A stretch of DNA of 33,324 nucleotides from Alphaproteobacteria bacterium. Its GTDB lineage: Bacteria > Pseudomonadota > Alphaproteobacteria > UBA11136. Position numbers and translations under genes: made by a program. Shown here one piece after another: positions 19,246-27,275 of the stretch (the stretch's first letter is position 1; each line of letters starts with the position of its first letter). The stretch lies in contig JADHSZ010000031.1 in assembly GCA_016776635.1 (NCBI GenBank), positions 1-33,324 on the forward strand, given 5' to 3'. The notes beneath the pieces are model-generated. The model worked only from the letters and a program-made list of their open reading frames with translations. It was not told where the DNA came from and did no database searches.

Positions 19246-20185
19246 CCGCGCCCTCGGCGAAGACCTCGCAATGTTCGGCAAGGCGCTGCGGGGACAGGCA
19301 CAGCCCCGGCAGCTTGGCCATGGCGTTGACCAGGAAACAGGGGTCCAGCGGTGACACCCGCCCCAGTTCGCGGCGCGCCCATTTATTGGCGCGGTCGGCG
19401 ATGGTGCGGGTAATGGCGCGGTGATAACGCCTGGGAAGCTCCGGGTTCTGTTGCAACAGCCGCGCCAGGGCCAGGGTGGAATCGTGCATTACCTGGGCCT
19501 TGTTGGCCATCACCCGGCTCGGGTCGTCGACGGGACCGAGGCATAAAAGATGGTTGAGCTTGGCGATTCTTCCCCCCAGGGCGAGGCGCAGGAACAGGGA
19601 ATGGTCCTGGGCGAACAGCCCCGGATCACAGCCCCCGGCGGCGCGCAGGGCGTCGCGCCGCAACAGCATGTGGCTGACCCCGGCGAAACCCTGGTCGATC
19701 ACCGTCATCAGCGGGTCGGCGAAGACTTCCACCGGCCCCGGATTCGATGAAATATCGGGCGGCGGGGCAAAGGCGATCTTGTCCGCGGAGTCGTAATAGC
19801 CGAGCCAGCCGAAGGCCAGTACCGCGCCTTCGCGCTCGAGAATCTCCATGAGGACGCGGGTGGCATAAGGAGCCAGCACGTCGTCGGCATCCACCGGTTT
19901 GATCAGCTCGCCCTTGGCGGCGGCGACTCCGGCATTGGTGGCCAGGGCCGGACCGGCGTTGTCCTGGGAAAGGATACGGGTGTTGTCCCACCCTCTGGTG
20001 CTCTCGCGGACAATTTGCGCGGACTCGTCGGTTGAACCGTCGTCGATGAAGATGAACTCGCGCTCGAATCCCCCCTCCTGATTGGTAAGGGAGTCGATGA
20101 CGCCGGGAAGGTAGCGCGCCTTGTTATAGACGGTGATCACGTATGAAACGCTGGGTTCTCCACTGGGTCCGCCTCCTGACATCAT
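19211..20185 (-). CDS. Family 2 glycosyltransferase
   Basis: Predicted inverting GT-A glycosyltransferase of 324 residues. The N-terminal motif VSYVITVYNKARYLPGVIDSL, the strand-end EFIFIDDGSTDESAQIV and KPVDADDVLAPYATRVL (DxD-like metal site) define the GT2 fold. The acceptor region contains VSHMLLRRDALRAAGGCDP and LFAQDHSLFLRLALGG (ED-like catalytic base in QDH). No membrane helix is obvious. The ATG at 20185 overlaps the cysQ-like stop by 4 bases (ATGA), so it is translationally coupled to the phosphatase and pmbA genes. The 3' end overlaps the convergent glycosyltransferase-like gene by 35 bases. Substrate is unknown; surface polysaccharide or LPS is inferred from lipid A genes nearby. 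Confidence 0.88.
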   Translation of the reverse strand: MMSGGGPSGEPSVSYVITVYNKARYLPGVIDSLTNQEGGFEREFIFIDDGSTDESAQIVRESTRGWDNTRILSQDNAGPALATNAGVAAAKGELIKPVDADDVLAPYATRVLMEILEREGAVLAFGWLGYYDSADKIAFAPPPDISSNPGPVEVFADPLMTVIDQGFAGVSHMLLRRDALRAAGGCDPGLFAQDHSLFLRLALGGRIAKLNHLLCLGPVDDPSRVMANKAQVMHDSTLALARLLQQNPELPRRYHRAITRTIADRANKWARRELGRVSPLDPCFLVNAMAKLPGLCLSPQRLAEHCEVFAEGAVIRRPDNTASG

Positions 20186-20973
20186 GTCTCCTTCAGCGCC
20201 GTGGCCAGCATGGCGTGGAGGCCCGGCCCGGCGGCCAGCACATTGGGATGGCGGGGATGGGGGCGGTTATAGACCAGGGCCTCGCCGTCGGTCAGGGTCA
20301 TGATGCCCCCGGCCTCGGAAACAATCAGATGCGCCGCCACGATGTCCCAGTCGCTCTTGGCGGTCAGCGTCACCGTGGCGTCGGTGGCGCCCGACCCCAC
20401 CAGGGCCAGCTTATAGGCGATGGAACTGATGGAGCTCACCTCGCAGGGGATCAGCACCTCGTTTCCGGCCAGGGTCTTGAACTCGCTGCGGCTCACCAGG
20501 ACGCGGGCGTTATCCATGTTTTCCTTGGCGCTGACGGTGATGGGCTCGCCGTTGCATCTGGCGCCGCCGTCATGCACCGCCTCGAAGAATTCATCCGTCT
20601 CCGGGTTGAAAACGGCGGCGGCCACCGGGCGATTGAAATGCAGCAGCGCCGCCGAGACCGAATATTCGGGGCGCGCGTCGAGAAAGGCGCGGGTGCCGTC
20701 GATGGGGTCCACCACCCACAGCCATTCCCTGTCCATGCGGTCCGGCGTCTCGGCGCTTTCCTCCGACAGCCAACCATAGTCCGACCGCTCGCCACAGAGC
20801 CGTTGCCGCAACAGGTCGTCCACGGCGAGGTCCACCTCGCTCACCGGTTGGCCCGGCTTCTTCATCCAGCTCGGGTTGCTCTTGCCGAAATGGCTGGACG
20901 CCAGCGCCCCGGCTTCGTGAACGGCCGCGATTAACATCTCGTGGTCACCGTCCCTGATGCCGGTTTCATTCAT
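20182..20973 (-). CDS. cysQ: 3'(2'),5'-bisphosphate nucleotidase / inositol monophosphatase family
   Basis: Probably removes the 3' phosphate of PAP formed in sulfate assimilation; the related inositol monophosphatase activity is the main alternative. The 263-residue protein has KKPGQPVSEVDLAVDDLL, EESAE (metal-binding Glu), WVVDPIDGTRAFLDARPEYS (about residues 86-105, the metal/phosphate motif) and KSDWDIVAAHLIVSEAGG near 205-222, which together define the family. Four-base overlaps join it to both pmbA upstream and the GT2 gene downstream. As I recall, pmbA-cysQ next to the DUF374-waaA-lpxK group is common in Rhodospirillales; here the GT2 and other glycan genes lie between these sections. 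Confidence 0.87.
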   Translation of the reverse strand: MNETGIRDGDHEMLIAAVHEAGALASSHFGKSNPSWMKKPGQPVSEVDLAVDDLLRQRLCGERSDYGWLSEESAETPDRMDREWLWVVDPIDGTRAFLDARPEYSVSAALLHFNRPVAAAVFNPETDEFFEAVHDGGARCNGEPITVSAKENMDNARVLVSRSEFKTLAGNEVLIPCEVSSISSIAYKLALVGSGATDATVTLTAKSDWDIVAAHLIVSEAGGIMTLTDGEALVYNRPHPRHPNVLAAGPGLHAMLATALKET

Positions 20974-22337
20974 GATTCCGTATCCCTGCTTCCGGCCACG
21001 GTCATGCCGTCGATGCGGATGGTGGGCGCGTCGAAGCCGTGAAGAAATTCCAGATCGTCGGCGGCGCTCAGGTTACCGAACATGTCCATGATATTACCGG
21101 CGATGGTGATTTCACTCACCGCATGGGTCAACTCCCCGTTCTCGATCAGGAATCCCCCGGCGCCACGGCTGTAATCGCCGGTCACCAGATTGAGCCCCGA
21201 CCCCATCAGTTCGGTCACATACAGCCCTTCGCCAATATCGCCCCTAAGCTCTTGCGGACTGACCTTTCCCGCTTCCATGTAAAGGTTGCTGGCGATGGGG
21301 CCGGGCGGTGATGAGGTGCCGCGGGCGGCGTGTCCGGTGGGCGCCAGGTCAAGCTGGCGCGCCGAAGAAAGATCGAGGAACCAGCTTTTCAGCACCCCCT
21401 TGTCGACGATGGCGCGTTTCTTACAGCCCAGCCCTTCGCCGTCGAAAGCGCGTGACAGACTGCCGCGCGGGCGGTGAGGGTCGTCGTTGATGGTGATGTC
21501 CTTGGGCAGGATACGTTTGCCCATTTTTTTCTTCAAAAAGCTGGTGCCCCGGGCGATGGACATGCCGTTGGCGGCATAGGCGAGGTGGCCCACGAAGCTG
21601 TTGGCGACGCGGGGATCGAAGACCACGGGAATCCTGGCGGTGGCCATCTTACGCGGGCCCAGGCGGCGCACTGCCCGCTCCCCGGCGCTGCGCCCCAGCA
21701 CCTCCATCTGCTCAAGGTCGCCGCCATGGGTGCATGACCGGTATTCGTGGTCGCACTCCATCTCCAGCCCAACGCCTGCCACCGCCTCTATGATCACGAA
21801 ATGGCGGGTGGTGGCATAGCCGCCGGCAAAGCCGTTGCTCGCCGCCATGGCCACATGGGACCGGGTCCATTTGGCCTCGGCGCCTTCGGAATTGGTGACG
21901 CCGGGCACCGCGAGCGCCGCCTCTTCGAGGATTTTCGCCCGTTCCACCAGGGCCTCGGCGTCCGGTGTCACGGGATCGGCAAGGTCGAGATCGGGCATAT
22001 GGGTGGCCAGCTGATCGGGATCGGCCAAACCGCAATAGGGGTCTTCGGGCACCGTTTTCACCATGGCCATGGCGCGGCCCACCAGTTCGTTGAGGGCCAG
22101 CGGCGACAAATCGGTGGCCGATACCACCGCCTGACGCTGGTTGTGGATGATGCGCAGTCCGATATCGGAGCTCTCGGAGCGGGTTACCTTTTCGGGGGTT
22201 CCCATGCGCTGCGAGGCGGAAAGGCTCTCGCCCGTGAACATGACGGCGTCGGCGGCGTCGGCGCCGGCCTTTGCGGCCATTTTCACCAGATCGGAAAGAA
22301 GATTCAGATGGCTGGTGGTTTCCGGCTGATCCGGCAT
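20970..22337 (-). CDS. pmbA: TldE/PmbA subunit of the TldD/E metalloprotease
   Basis: Non-metal-binding partner of TldD; the heterodimer degrades unfolded peptides and, in Enterobacteria, matures microcin B17 and acts on CcdA. The protein has 455 residues, near the family norm. Motifs include KAGADAADAVMFTGESLSASQ, SESSDIGLRIIHNQRQAVVS, VVFDPRVANSFVGHLAYAANG, GFLIENGELTHAVSEITIAGN and DAPTIRIDGMTVAG at the C-terminus. No HExxxH zinc site is present, which separates it from TldD at 31552-32985. The start ATG at 22337 has an upstream AAGGA. The downstream genes cysQ and GT2 overlap each other and it by 4 bases. Confidence 0.94.
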   Translation of the reverse strand: MPDQPETTSHLNLLSDLVKMAAKAGADAADAVMFTGESLSASQRMGTPEKVTRSESSDIGLRIIHNQRQAVVSATDLSPLALNELVGRAMAMVKTVPEDPYCGLADPDQLATHMPDLDLADPVTPDAEALVERAKILEEAALAVPGVTNSEGAEAKWTRSHVAMAASNGFAGGYATTRHFVIIEAVAGVGLEMECDHEYRSCTHGGDLEQMEVLGRSAGERAVRRLGPRKMATARIPVVFDPRVANSFVGHLAYAANGMSIARGTSFLKKKMGKRILPKDITINDDPHRPRGSLSRAFDGEGLGCKKRAIVDKGVLKSWFLDLSSARQLDLAPTGHAARGTSSPPGPIASNLYMEAGKVSPQELRGDIGEGLYVTELMGSGLNLVTGDYSRGAGGFLIENGELTHAVSEITIAGNIMDMFGNLSAADDLEFLHGFDAPTIRIDGMTVAGSRDTES

Positions 22338-22415
22338 GAAGAAATCCTTGGTGGTTACGGAATGGAGGTCAATCAGAAGTGTTTATATAGGGCACGGGGA
22401 AGACTTTCGCACGTC

Positions 22416-22445
22416 TCACTTCCATATGGGTCACTTCCATATGGG
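22416..22445. repeat. 15-bp tandem duplication spanning the ubiD stop codon
   Basis: TCACTTCCATATGGG occurs twice in tandem (22416-22430 and 22431-22445). On the coding strand each copy encodes Pro-Ile-Trp-Lys-stop, so the last four codons and stop of ubiD are repeated exactly just downstream. Each copy contains CCATATGG. Confidence 0.92.
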
Positions 22446-23945
22446 CTTGCCGGAACCGGGCAGGCCGTACTGACTCCACTTCTGATTCACCAGTTCCACT
22501 ACTTCCGTTTCCATGCGGATGGGGGTGCCCCATTGGCGGTTGGTCTCGGCTCCGATCTTGGTGGTGGCGTCGAGGCCGATCTTCGAGCCCAGCCCGCTCA
22601 CCGGCGAGGCGAAGTCGAGATAATCGATGGGCGTGTTTTCCACTACCGTGATGTCGCGCGCCGGGTCCATCTGGGTGGAAACCGCCCACATCACGTCTTT
22701 CCAGTCGCGGGCGTTGATATGCTCGTCCACCACGATGACGAATTTGGTGTACATGAACTGGCGCAGATAGGACCACACCGCCATCATGATGCGCTTGGCG
22801 TGGCCGGCATAGGCCTTGCGGATGGAGACCACGGCGATGCGATAGGAACAGCCCTCGGGCGGCAGCCAGAAATCGACGATCTCCGGGAACTGCTGTTGCA
22901 GCAACGGGATAAAGATTTCGTTCAAGGCCTCGCCCAAAACGCTGGGTTCGTCGGGCGGGCGTCCGGTAAAGGTGGAGAGATAAATGGGATCGCGGCGCAT
23001 GGTGAGGGCGCTGGCGGTGAATACGGGAAAGCGCTCCACCGCGTTATAGAATCCCGTGTGGTCGCCATAGGGGCCTTCCTCGCCGGTCTCGGTCAGCGAC
23101 ACATGGCCCTCGATCACCATCTCGGCATTGGCCGGCACCTGCAACGGCACGGTCTTACAGTCCGTCAGCTCCACCTTGCGCCCGCGCAACAGTCCCGCGA
23201 ATTGGTATTCGGATACGTTGTCGGGAACCGGCGTCACGGCGGCGATAATGGTGCCGGGATCGGCGCCGATCACCACCGCCACGGGCATGGGGTCGTCGCG
23301 CTGGGCTGCCCAGCGGGCATGGTGCAGCGCCCCACCGCGATGGGCCAGCCAGCGCATGAGCGTGGTGTTGCGGCCCGTCACCTGCATGCGATAGACGCCG
23401 AGATTGGGGCTGTCACAGGGATCGTTGTCGGGGTCGGGGCCGGCTGTCACCACCAGCGGCCAGGTAATCAGCGGCCCCGGCTCGCCGGGCCAACAGGTCT
23501 GGATCGGCAGGCGCGACAGGTCCACCTCGTCGCCCTCCAGAATCACCTCATGGACCGGGGCCTTGCTTATGGTCTTGGGCGACATGGCGGCCAGCGTTTT
23601 CAGCATGGGCATCATGGCCACCGCCTCGCGCCAGCCGCCCGGCGGTTCGGGTTGGCGCAGAAAGGCCAGGGTCTCGCCCAGCCCGCGCAGCTCGTCGCGC
23701 GCCCGGTCCATGCCCTTGGCTACCCGCTCCACGGTGCCGAACAAATTGGCCAGCACCGGCACGCCATAGGCCTGGCCTTCCCCGTCCACCGGGTTTTCAA
23801 ACAGCACCGCCGGCCCATCCTCGGCCAACAGGCGGGTGCCGATCTCGGTCATTTCGAGATAGGGGGAAACCGGCGCAACCACGCGGGTCAGTTCTCCCTC
23901 GCGCTCGAGGCGCTCCATGAAATCACGCAGGCTGCTATAGGGCAT
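22431..23945 (-). CDS. ubiD: 4-hydroxy-3-polyprenylbenzoate decarboxylase, UbiD family
   Basis: prFMN-dependent decarboxylase of ubiquinone synthesis, acting after UbiA. ATG at 23945 gives 504 residues, in the family range; GGAAGGAG lies 11 bases upstream, which favours it over the frame extension to 23972. Motifs: [19 protein letters not shown] at the N-terminus, [86 protein letters not shown] (prFMN/metal area) and [19 protein letters not shown]. The partner flavin prenyltransferase UbiX is not in this window. Clustering with ubiA (25409) supports the quinone role over other UbiD-like enzymes. Confidence 0.94.
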   Translation of the reverse strand: MPYSSLRDFMERLEREGELTRVVAPVSPYLEMTEIGTRLLAEDGPAVLFENPVDGEGQAYGVPVLANLFGTVERVAKGMDRARDELRGLGETLAFLRQPEPPGGWREAVAMMPMLKTLAAMSPKTISKAPVHEVILEGDEVDLSRLPIQTCWPGEPGPLITWPLVVTAGPDPDNDPCDSPNLGVYRMQVTGRNTTLMRWLAHRGGALHHARWAAQRDDPMPVAVVIGADPGTIIAAVTPVPDNVSEYQFAGLLRGRKVELTDCKTVPLQVPANAEMVIEGHVSLTETGEEGPYGDHTGFYNAVERFPVFTASALTMRRDPIYLSTFTGRPPDEPSVLGEALNEIFIPLLQQQFPEIVDFWLPPEGCSYRIAVVSIRKAYAGHAKRIMMAVWSYLRQFMYTKFVIVVDEHINARDWKDVMWAVSTQMDPARDITVVENTPIDYLDFASPVSGLGSKIGLDATTKIGAETNRQWGTPIRMETEVVELVNQKWSQYGLPGSGKPIWK

Positions 23946-24034
23946 GGATGTTGACGCTCCTTCCGGGGCCATAGGACGCCCGCAAACGCGCGCGCGTCAA
24001 GGGTTAAGGCGCGTCCCTCCAATTCAGGCTTGAG

Positions 24035-24050
24035 CCGCCGGTAACGGCGG
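24035..24050. repeat. Short GC-rich hairpin with GTAA loop in the ubiD upstream spacer
   Basis: CCGCCG (24035-24040) and CGGCGG (24045-24050) enclose GTAA, which is a GNRA tetraloop in RNA. The 215-base spacer 23946-24160 between the divergent ubiD and DUF4170 genes otherwise shows no open frame of note and no recognised RNA gene. The repeat may be a leader hairpin, or chance in GC-rich DNA. Confidence 0.3.
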
Positions 24051-24160
24051 ACTAGGTTCCCCCCCAAGGGCATCCGGTGGCCGTGAGGCGCCGTCCGCTA
24101 GCCGCAAGGCGGCCATCCGGCTCGATACCCGCTACCCGCCTTACAAGGAGAACACGCGTC

Positions 24161-24631
24161 ATGACGAAATACTGGGTTACGGGGGGGGATTACGAAGATA
24201 CCGGCTTTACCACCATCGCCGATGGCGGCGAGGAAGATCGCTACGGCCCCTTCGCCACTCTGGACGAGGCCTATCACGAATGGTCGCACCATGCCTGGCT
24301 GACGGTGGATAACTGCACCGCGCGCTATCATGTGGTCAATGAATCGGGCGAGGTGCTGCACCAGGAGCCCACCCATGAAGACGGCGGCGGCCCCGGCAGA
24401 AAGGCATTGCCGGACTGGATCGAAGAGGCCCTGAAAGCCCAGGGCGGCAAGGCCCGGGTGCTTTCCGTATGCCGGCATATCTGGGACAAACACGGCCACG
24501 AGATCGAATCCTCCGGGGAGTTCTTCTTCACCTGGCAGGTGGATATGCTGTTGGTGGCGGAGGAACTGCGCCGCAACGGACAGCTCCAGCCCGCCGGCGT
24601 CGGCGCTTCCGAGATGTGGGCCCTGACCTGA
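24161..24631 (+). CDS. DUF4170 protein with C-terminal helical extension
   Basis: 156 residues from ATG 24161, preceded by a strong Shine-Dalgarno (aaggagaacacgcgtc). The first 75 or so residues match the alphaproteobacterial DUF4170 family: MTKYWVTGGDYEDTGFTT, then GPFATLDEAYHEWSHHAWLTVDNCTARYHVV. DUF4170 proteins are usually about 80 residues and often lie between cysQ and the DUF374 gene; this one lies elsewhere and is twice the length. The second half (PDWIEEALKAQGGKARVLSV, CRHIWDKHGHEI, FFTWQVDMLLVAEELRRNG) looks like a winged-helix-like alpha/beta domain of unknown role. No function is known. A methyltransferase gene starts 40 bases downstream on the same strand. Confidence 0.82.
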   Translation: MTKYWVTGGDYEDTGFTTIADGGEEDRYGPFATLDEAYHEWSHHAWLTVDNCTARYHVVNESGEVLHQEPTHEDGGGPGRKALPDWIEEALKAQGGKARVLSVCRHIWDKHGHEIESSGEFFFTWQVDMLLVAEELRRNGQLQPAGVGASEMWALT

Positions 24632-24671
24632 GCCCGGAGTCGCCCGCGCAAGACCGGAGGCAAGACGCCCC

Positions 24672-25400
24672 ATGACCCGCGACCACGGGAACCAAGAGAA
24701 TTCTTCCCAGGCCTCGACTCCGGCCGGCTCCGCCAGCGCCGCCGCCTCGACTCCAGCCGGCTCCGCCAGCGCCGCCGCCAGCGCAGACGGGGAATCGCGG
24801 CGTGTCTCGGCCCGGACCATTTCCCATTACGACCGCACCGCCCGTGATTTCTGGGAAGGCACCAGGGACCACGACGTGAGCCAGAATATCGCCGCCCTGC
24901 TCGACGCTATCGAGGGCGATCCGCCCTTTTCCATTCTCGATCTGGGATGCGGCCCCGGCCGCGATCTCCACCACTTCCGCTCCTCAGGCCACGAAGCCGT
25001 GGGGCTGGAGGGCTCGGCGGAACTGGCGGAGATGGCGCGCGCCCATTCCGGCTGCCAAGTCCTGGACCAGGACTTCATCGCCATGGACTTGCCGGAGAGC
25101 CGCTTTCACGGCGTCTTCGCCAATGCCTCCCTGTTTCACGTGCCGAGCCGGGAACTGCCGCGGGTGCTGCGCGAGCTCACCGCCGCCCTCAAGCCGCAGG
25201 GGGTTTTGTTCTGTTCCAATCCGCGCGGCGACAACAGCGAAGGCTTCAGCGGCGAACGCTACGGTTGTTGGCACGATCTCGAAACTTGGCGCGGCTATGT
25301 GACCGCCGCCGGTTTCTCCGAGGTCCGCCATTACTACCGGCCCTCGGGCAAGCCCCGTGACCAGCAGCCCTGGCTGGTGACCCTGTGGCGCAGAGATTAA
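24672..25400 (+). CDS. SAM-dependent methyltransferase (class I)
   Basis: 242 residues from ATG 24672, with Shine-Dalgarno ggagg about 10 bases upstream. The first 35 residues are low complexity, containing two copies of ASTPAGSASAA. The methyltransferase fold follows: ISHYDRTARDFWEGTRDHDV (typical entry motif), ILDLGCGPGRDLHHFRSSGHE (motif I), GLEGSAELAEMARAHSGC (strand 2 acidic), FANASLFHVPSRELPRVLREL (motif IV/post) and PQGVLFCSNPRGDNSEGF, then the C-terminal PWLVTLWRRD. It resembles the tellurite-resistance TehB / UbiE-like clade, but the substrate is unknown. It may be in one operon with the DUF4170 gene. Confidence 0.88.
   Translation: MTRDHGNQENSSQASTPAGSASAAASTPAGSASAAASADGESRRVSARTISHYDRTARDFWEGTRDHDVSQNIAALLDAIEGDPPFSILDLGCGPGRDLHHFRSSGHEAVGLEGSAELAEMARAHSGCQVLDQDFIAMDLPESRFHGVFANASLFHVPSRELPRVLRELTAALKPQGVLFCSNPRGDNSEGFSGERYGCWHDLETWRGYVTAAGFSEVRHYYRPSGKPRDQQPWLVTLWRRD
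24711..24776 (+). repeat. 33-bp tandem duplication in the methyltransferase N-terminus
   Basis: Two adjacent 33-base units (24711-24743, 24744-24776) differ at one position (CCG versus CCA) and encode ASTPAGSASAA twice. The repeated segment is Ala/Ser/Pro-rich and probably disordered, upstream of the folded domain. Confidence 0.93.
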
Positions 25401-25408
25401 GTCCCCCC

Positions 25409-26314
25409 TCAACCCAATAACAAAGCCGCCAGCACCAGTAATCCCACCCACAGATTGGACTTGAAAGCGGCGAGACAGTCCCCCGGATCGTCCATATTCA
25501 CCCGTGCCGCCTGCCGGAAAAGATGGGCCGCAGCTAGCGCCAGCACGGCGTAAAACATCAGGTTCAGCCCGGCCAGCCACCCCGCCAGCCCTATCCCCGC
25601 CACCGCGCCGCCGTAGAACACGAACAGCCAGGGTCTGGTATGTGCGCCCAGCCGCAGGGCCGTGGACTTGACCCCGATCAGGGCGTCGTCGCGTTTGTCC
25701 TGATGGGCATAGATGGTGTCATAGCCCAAAGTCCACAGCGCCGCGCCGCCGTAAAGCACTAGTGCCGCCGGCTCCATGTCGCCGCGCAGGGCGGTCCAGC
25801 CCAACAGCACCCCCCAGTTGAAGGTGAGGCCGAGGAAGAGCTGGGGCCACCAGGTAACGCGCTTCATGAGGGGATAAATAATCACCAGCGGCAGCGCCGC
25901 CAGAGCCAGCACAAAGGTCACCTGATTAAAGGCCGTCAGCACCGCCAGTCCCGCCGCCATCAACAGCGCCAGGAACAGTCCCGCGCGGACCAGGCTGACC
26001 TCGCCCGAGGCCAGCGGCCGGGTGGCGGTGCGCGCCACCTGGGCGTCGATTTCGCGGTCGATCATGTCGTTGATGGTGCATCCGGCGCCGCGCATGATCA
26101 CCGCGCCGATGGCGAAGAGGACGAACAGCCGCGCCTCATCCATGCCCGCTCCGGCCAGCGCTAGCCCCCACCAACAGGGCAACAGCAACAGCCACACGCC
26201 GATGGGGCGGTCGAGCCGCATCAGCCGCAGATAAGGCCGGACGGGACCGGGCGCATAACGGTCGATCCAGCCGCCCGCCTCCATGTCACCGCTTTGATGG
26301 TGCTGATCCGCCAT
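25409..26314 (-). CDS. ubiA: 4-hydroxybenzoate octaprenyltransferase
   Basis: Integral-membrane prenyltransferase attaching the polyprenyl tail to 4-hydroxybenzoate, the step before UbiD. The 301-residue protein is highly hydrophobic with about nine predicted helices. The first Asp-rich motif is CTINDMIDREIDAQ (N82, D83, D86, D90) and the second is YDTIYAHQDKRDD, both binding prenyl diphosphate and Mg2+. RLDRPIGVWLLLLPCWWG at the start matches the family. It runs in the direction opposite to rsmE, with an 88-base divergent spacer. Its 3' end is 8 bases from the convergent methyltransferase stop. Confidence 0.96.
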   Translation of the reverse strand: MADQHHQSGDMEAGGWIDRYAPGPVRPYLRLMRLDRPIGVWLLLLPCWWGLALAGAGMDEARLFVLFAIGAVIMRGAGCTINDMIDREIDAQVARTATRPLASGEVSLVRAGLFLALLMAAGLAVLTAFNQVTFVLALAALPLVIIYPLMKRVTWWPQLFLGLTFNWGVLLGWTALRGDMEPAALVLYGGAALWTLGYDTIYAHQDKRDDALIGVKSTALRLGAHTRPWLFVFYGGAVAGIGLAGWLAGLNLMFYAVLALAAAHLFRQAARVNMDDPGDCLAAFKSNLWVGLLVLAALLLG

Positions 26315-26402
26315 GTGATGTTTCTACGCCGGGGTTGTTGGGGTAATCTTGGGGCCAGAAAGACTCTAGGGGCAAGCGCCGGCTACAGGAAAGGCAAAAA
26401 CA

Positions 26403-27236
26403 GTGACGCAAAAGGATAACCCGGAAACGGCCCAACAGCGGCCCCGCACCCGTCTCTATGTGGAGGATGATCTCGCCGCGCAGGCGGTGGTGGCGGCGGA
26501 CCAGCCCCAGTCCCACTATCTGCGCAACGTTCTGCGTCTGGATATGGGCGGAGAGGTGATCCTGTTTAACGGCCGCCACGGCGAATGGCTGGCACGGCTG
26601 CAACCCGGTGGCGGCGGTGAAGCCACGCTCGAGGTGGTGGAACCGCTGCGCCCCCAGGCTGACCCGCCGGATTTATGGCTGGTGTTCGCCATATTGAAAC
26701 GGGCGCGATTGGATTTCCTGGTGGAAAAGGCCACCGAGCTGGGGGTCGCCGAACTGCGGCCGGTGATCACGCGCCATACGGTGGTGCGGCGGGTCAACGG
26801 GCCCCATCTGCGTGCGCGCTGTGTCTCGGCGGCGCAACAGACCGAGCGCATGAACGTGCCCGAGGTCCGCGGAGCGGAGAAACTTAAATCGGCGCTCGAA
26901 AACTGGCCGCCCGGACGGCGGCTGCTGTTCTGCGACGAAAGCGGCGAGGGGCCGCCCATCGCCGAGGCCCTGACCGATCTGCGCCAGCGCGAGGATATGC
27001 AACGCGGCGGTGGGCAATGGGCGGTGCTGACGGGGCCGGAGGGCGGTTTTTCTCCCACGGAGCTTGACGCCCTCCACAAACTGCCCTTTGCTATGGCGGT
27101 GGGGCTGGGGCCCCGCGTCTTGCGCGCGGATACGGCGGCGCTGGCGGCTCTTGCCTGCTGGCAGGCCATCCTCGGCGATTGGCACCAAAGCTGCCGTTTC
27201 GAGCCGCTTGCCGGCGAAGACGAGACCGACAATTGA
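26403..27236 (+). CDS. rsmE: 16S rRNA (uracil-1498-N3)-methyltransferase
   Basis: SPOUT-fold enzyme methylating U1498 of 16S rRNA in the 30S subunit, using SAM. 277 residues from a GTG start at 26403. Features in order are an N-terminal PUA-like domain (HYLRNVLRLDMGGEVILFNGRHGEW), FAILKRARLDFLVEKATELGV, ITRHTVVRR with QQTERMNVPEV, and the C-terminal knot LTGPEGGFSPTELDAL and VGLGPRVLRADTAALAAL. These are standard RsmE signatures. The N-terminal 15 or so residues are a hydrophilic extension. It is divergent from ubiA and followed by gshA 39 bases downstream. Confidence 0.95.
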   Translation: MTQKDNPETAQQRPRTRLYVEDDLAAQAVVAADQPQSHYLRNVLRLDMGGEVILFNGRHGEWLARLQPGGGGEATLEVVEPLRPQADPPDLWLVFAILKRARLDFLVEKATELGVAELRPVITRHTVVRRVNGPHLRARCVSAAQQTERMNVPEVRGAEKLKSALENWPPGRRLLFCDESGEGPPIAEALTDLRQREDMQRGGGQWAVLTGPEGGFSPTELDALHKLPFAMAVGLGPRVLRADTAALAALACWQAILGDWHQSCRFEPLAGEDETDN

Positions 27237-27275
27237 CCTCCCTCTGATCCCGGGTTTTTTTATGCGCCGCCCCTC

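Noticed and set aside
21747..23954. Antisense frame (735 codons) opposite ubiD and part of pmbA
   Set aside because: Covers two well-defined genes on the other strand, has an unnaturally His/Gly-rich product and no domain.
23946..24160. Possible small RNA in the ubiD-DUF4170 spacer
   Set aside because: Only short GC hairpins are seen; no match to tRNA, 6S, SRP, RNase P or a known riboswitch, and no terminator-like T-run.
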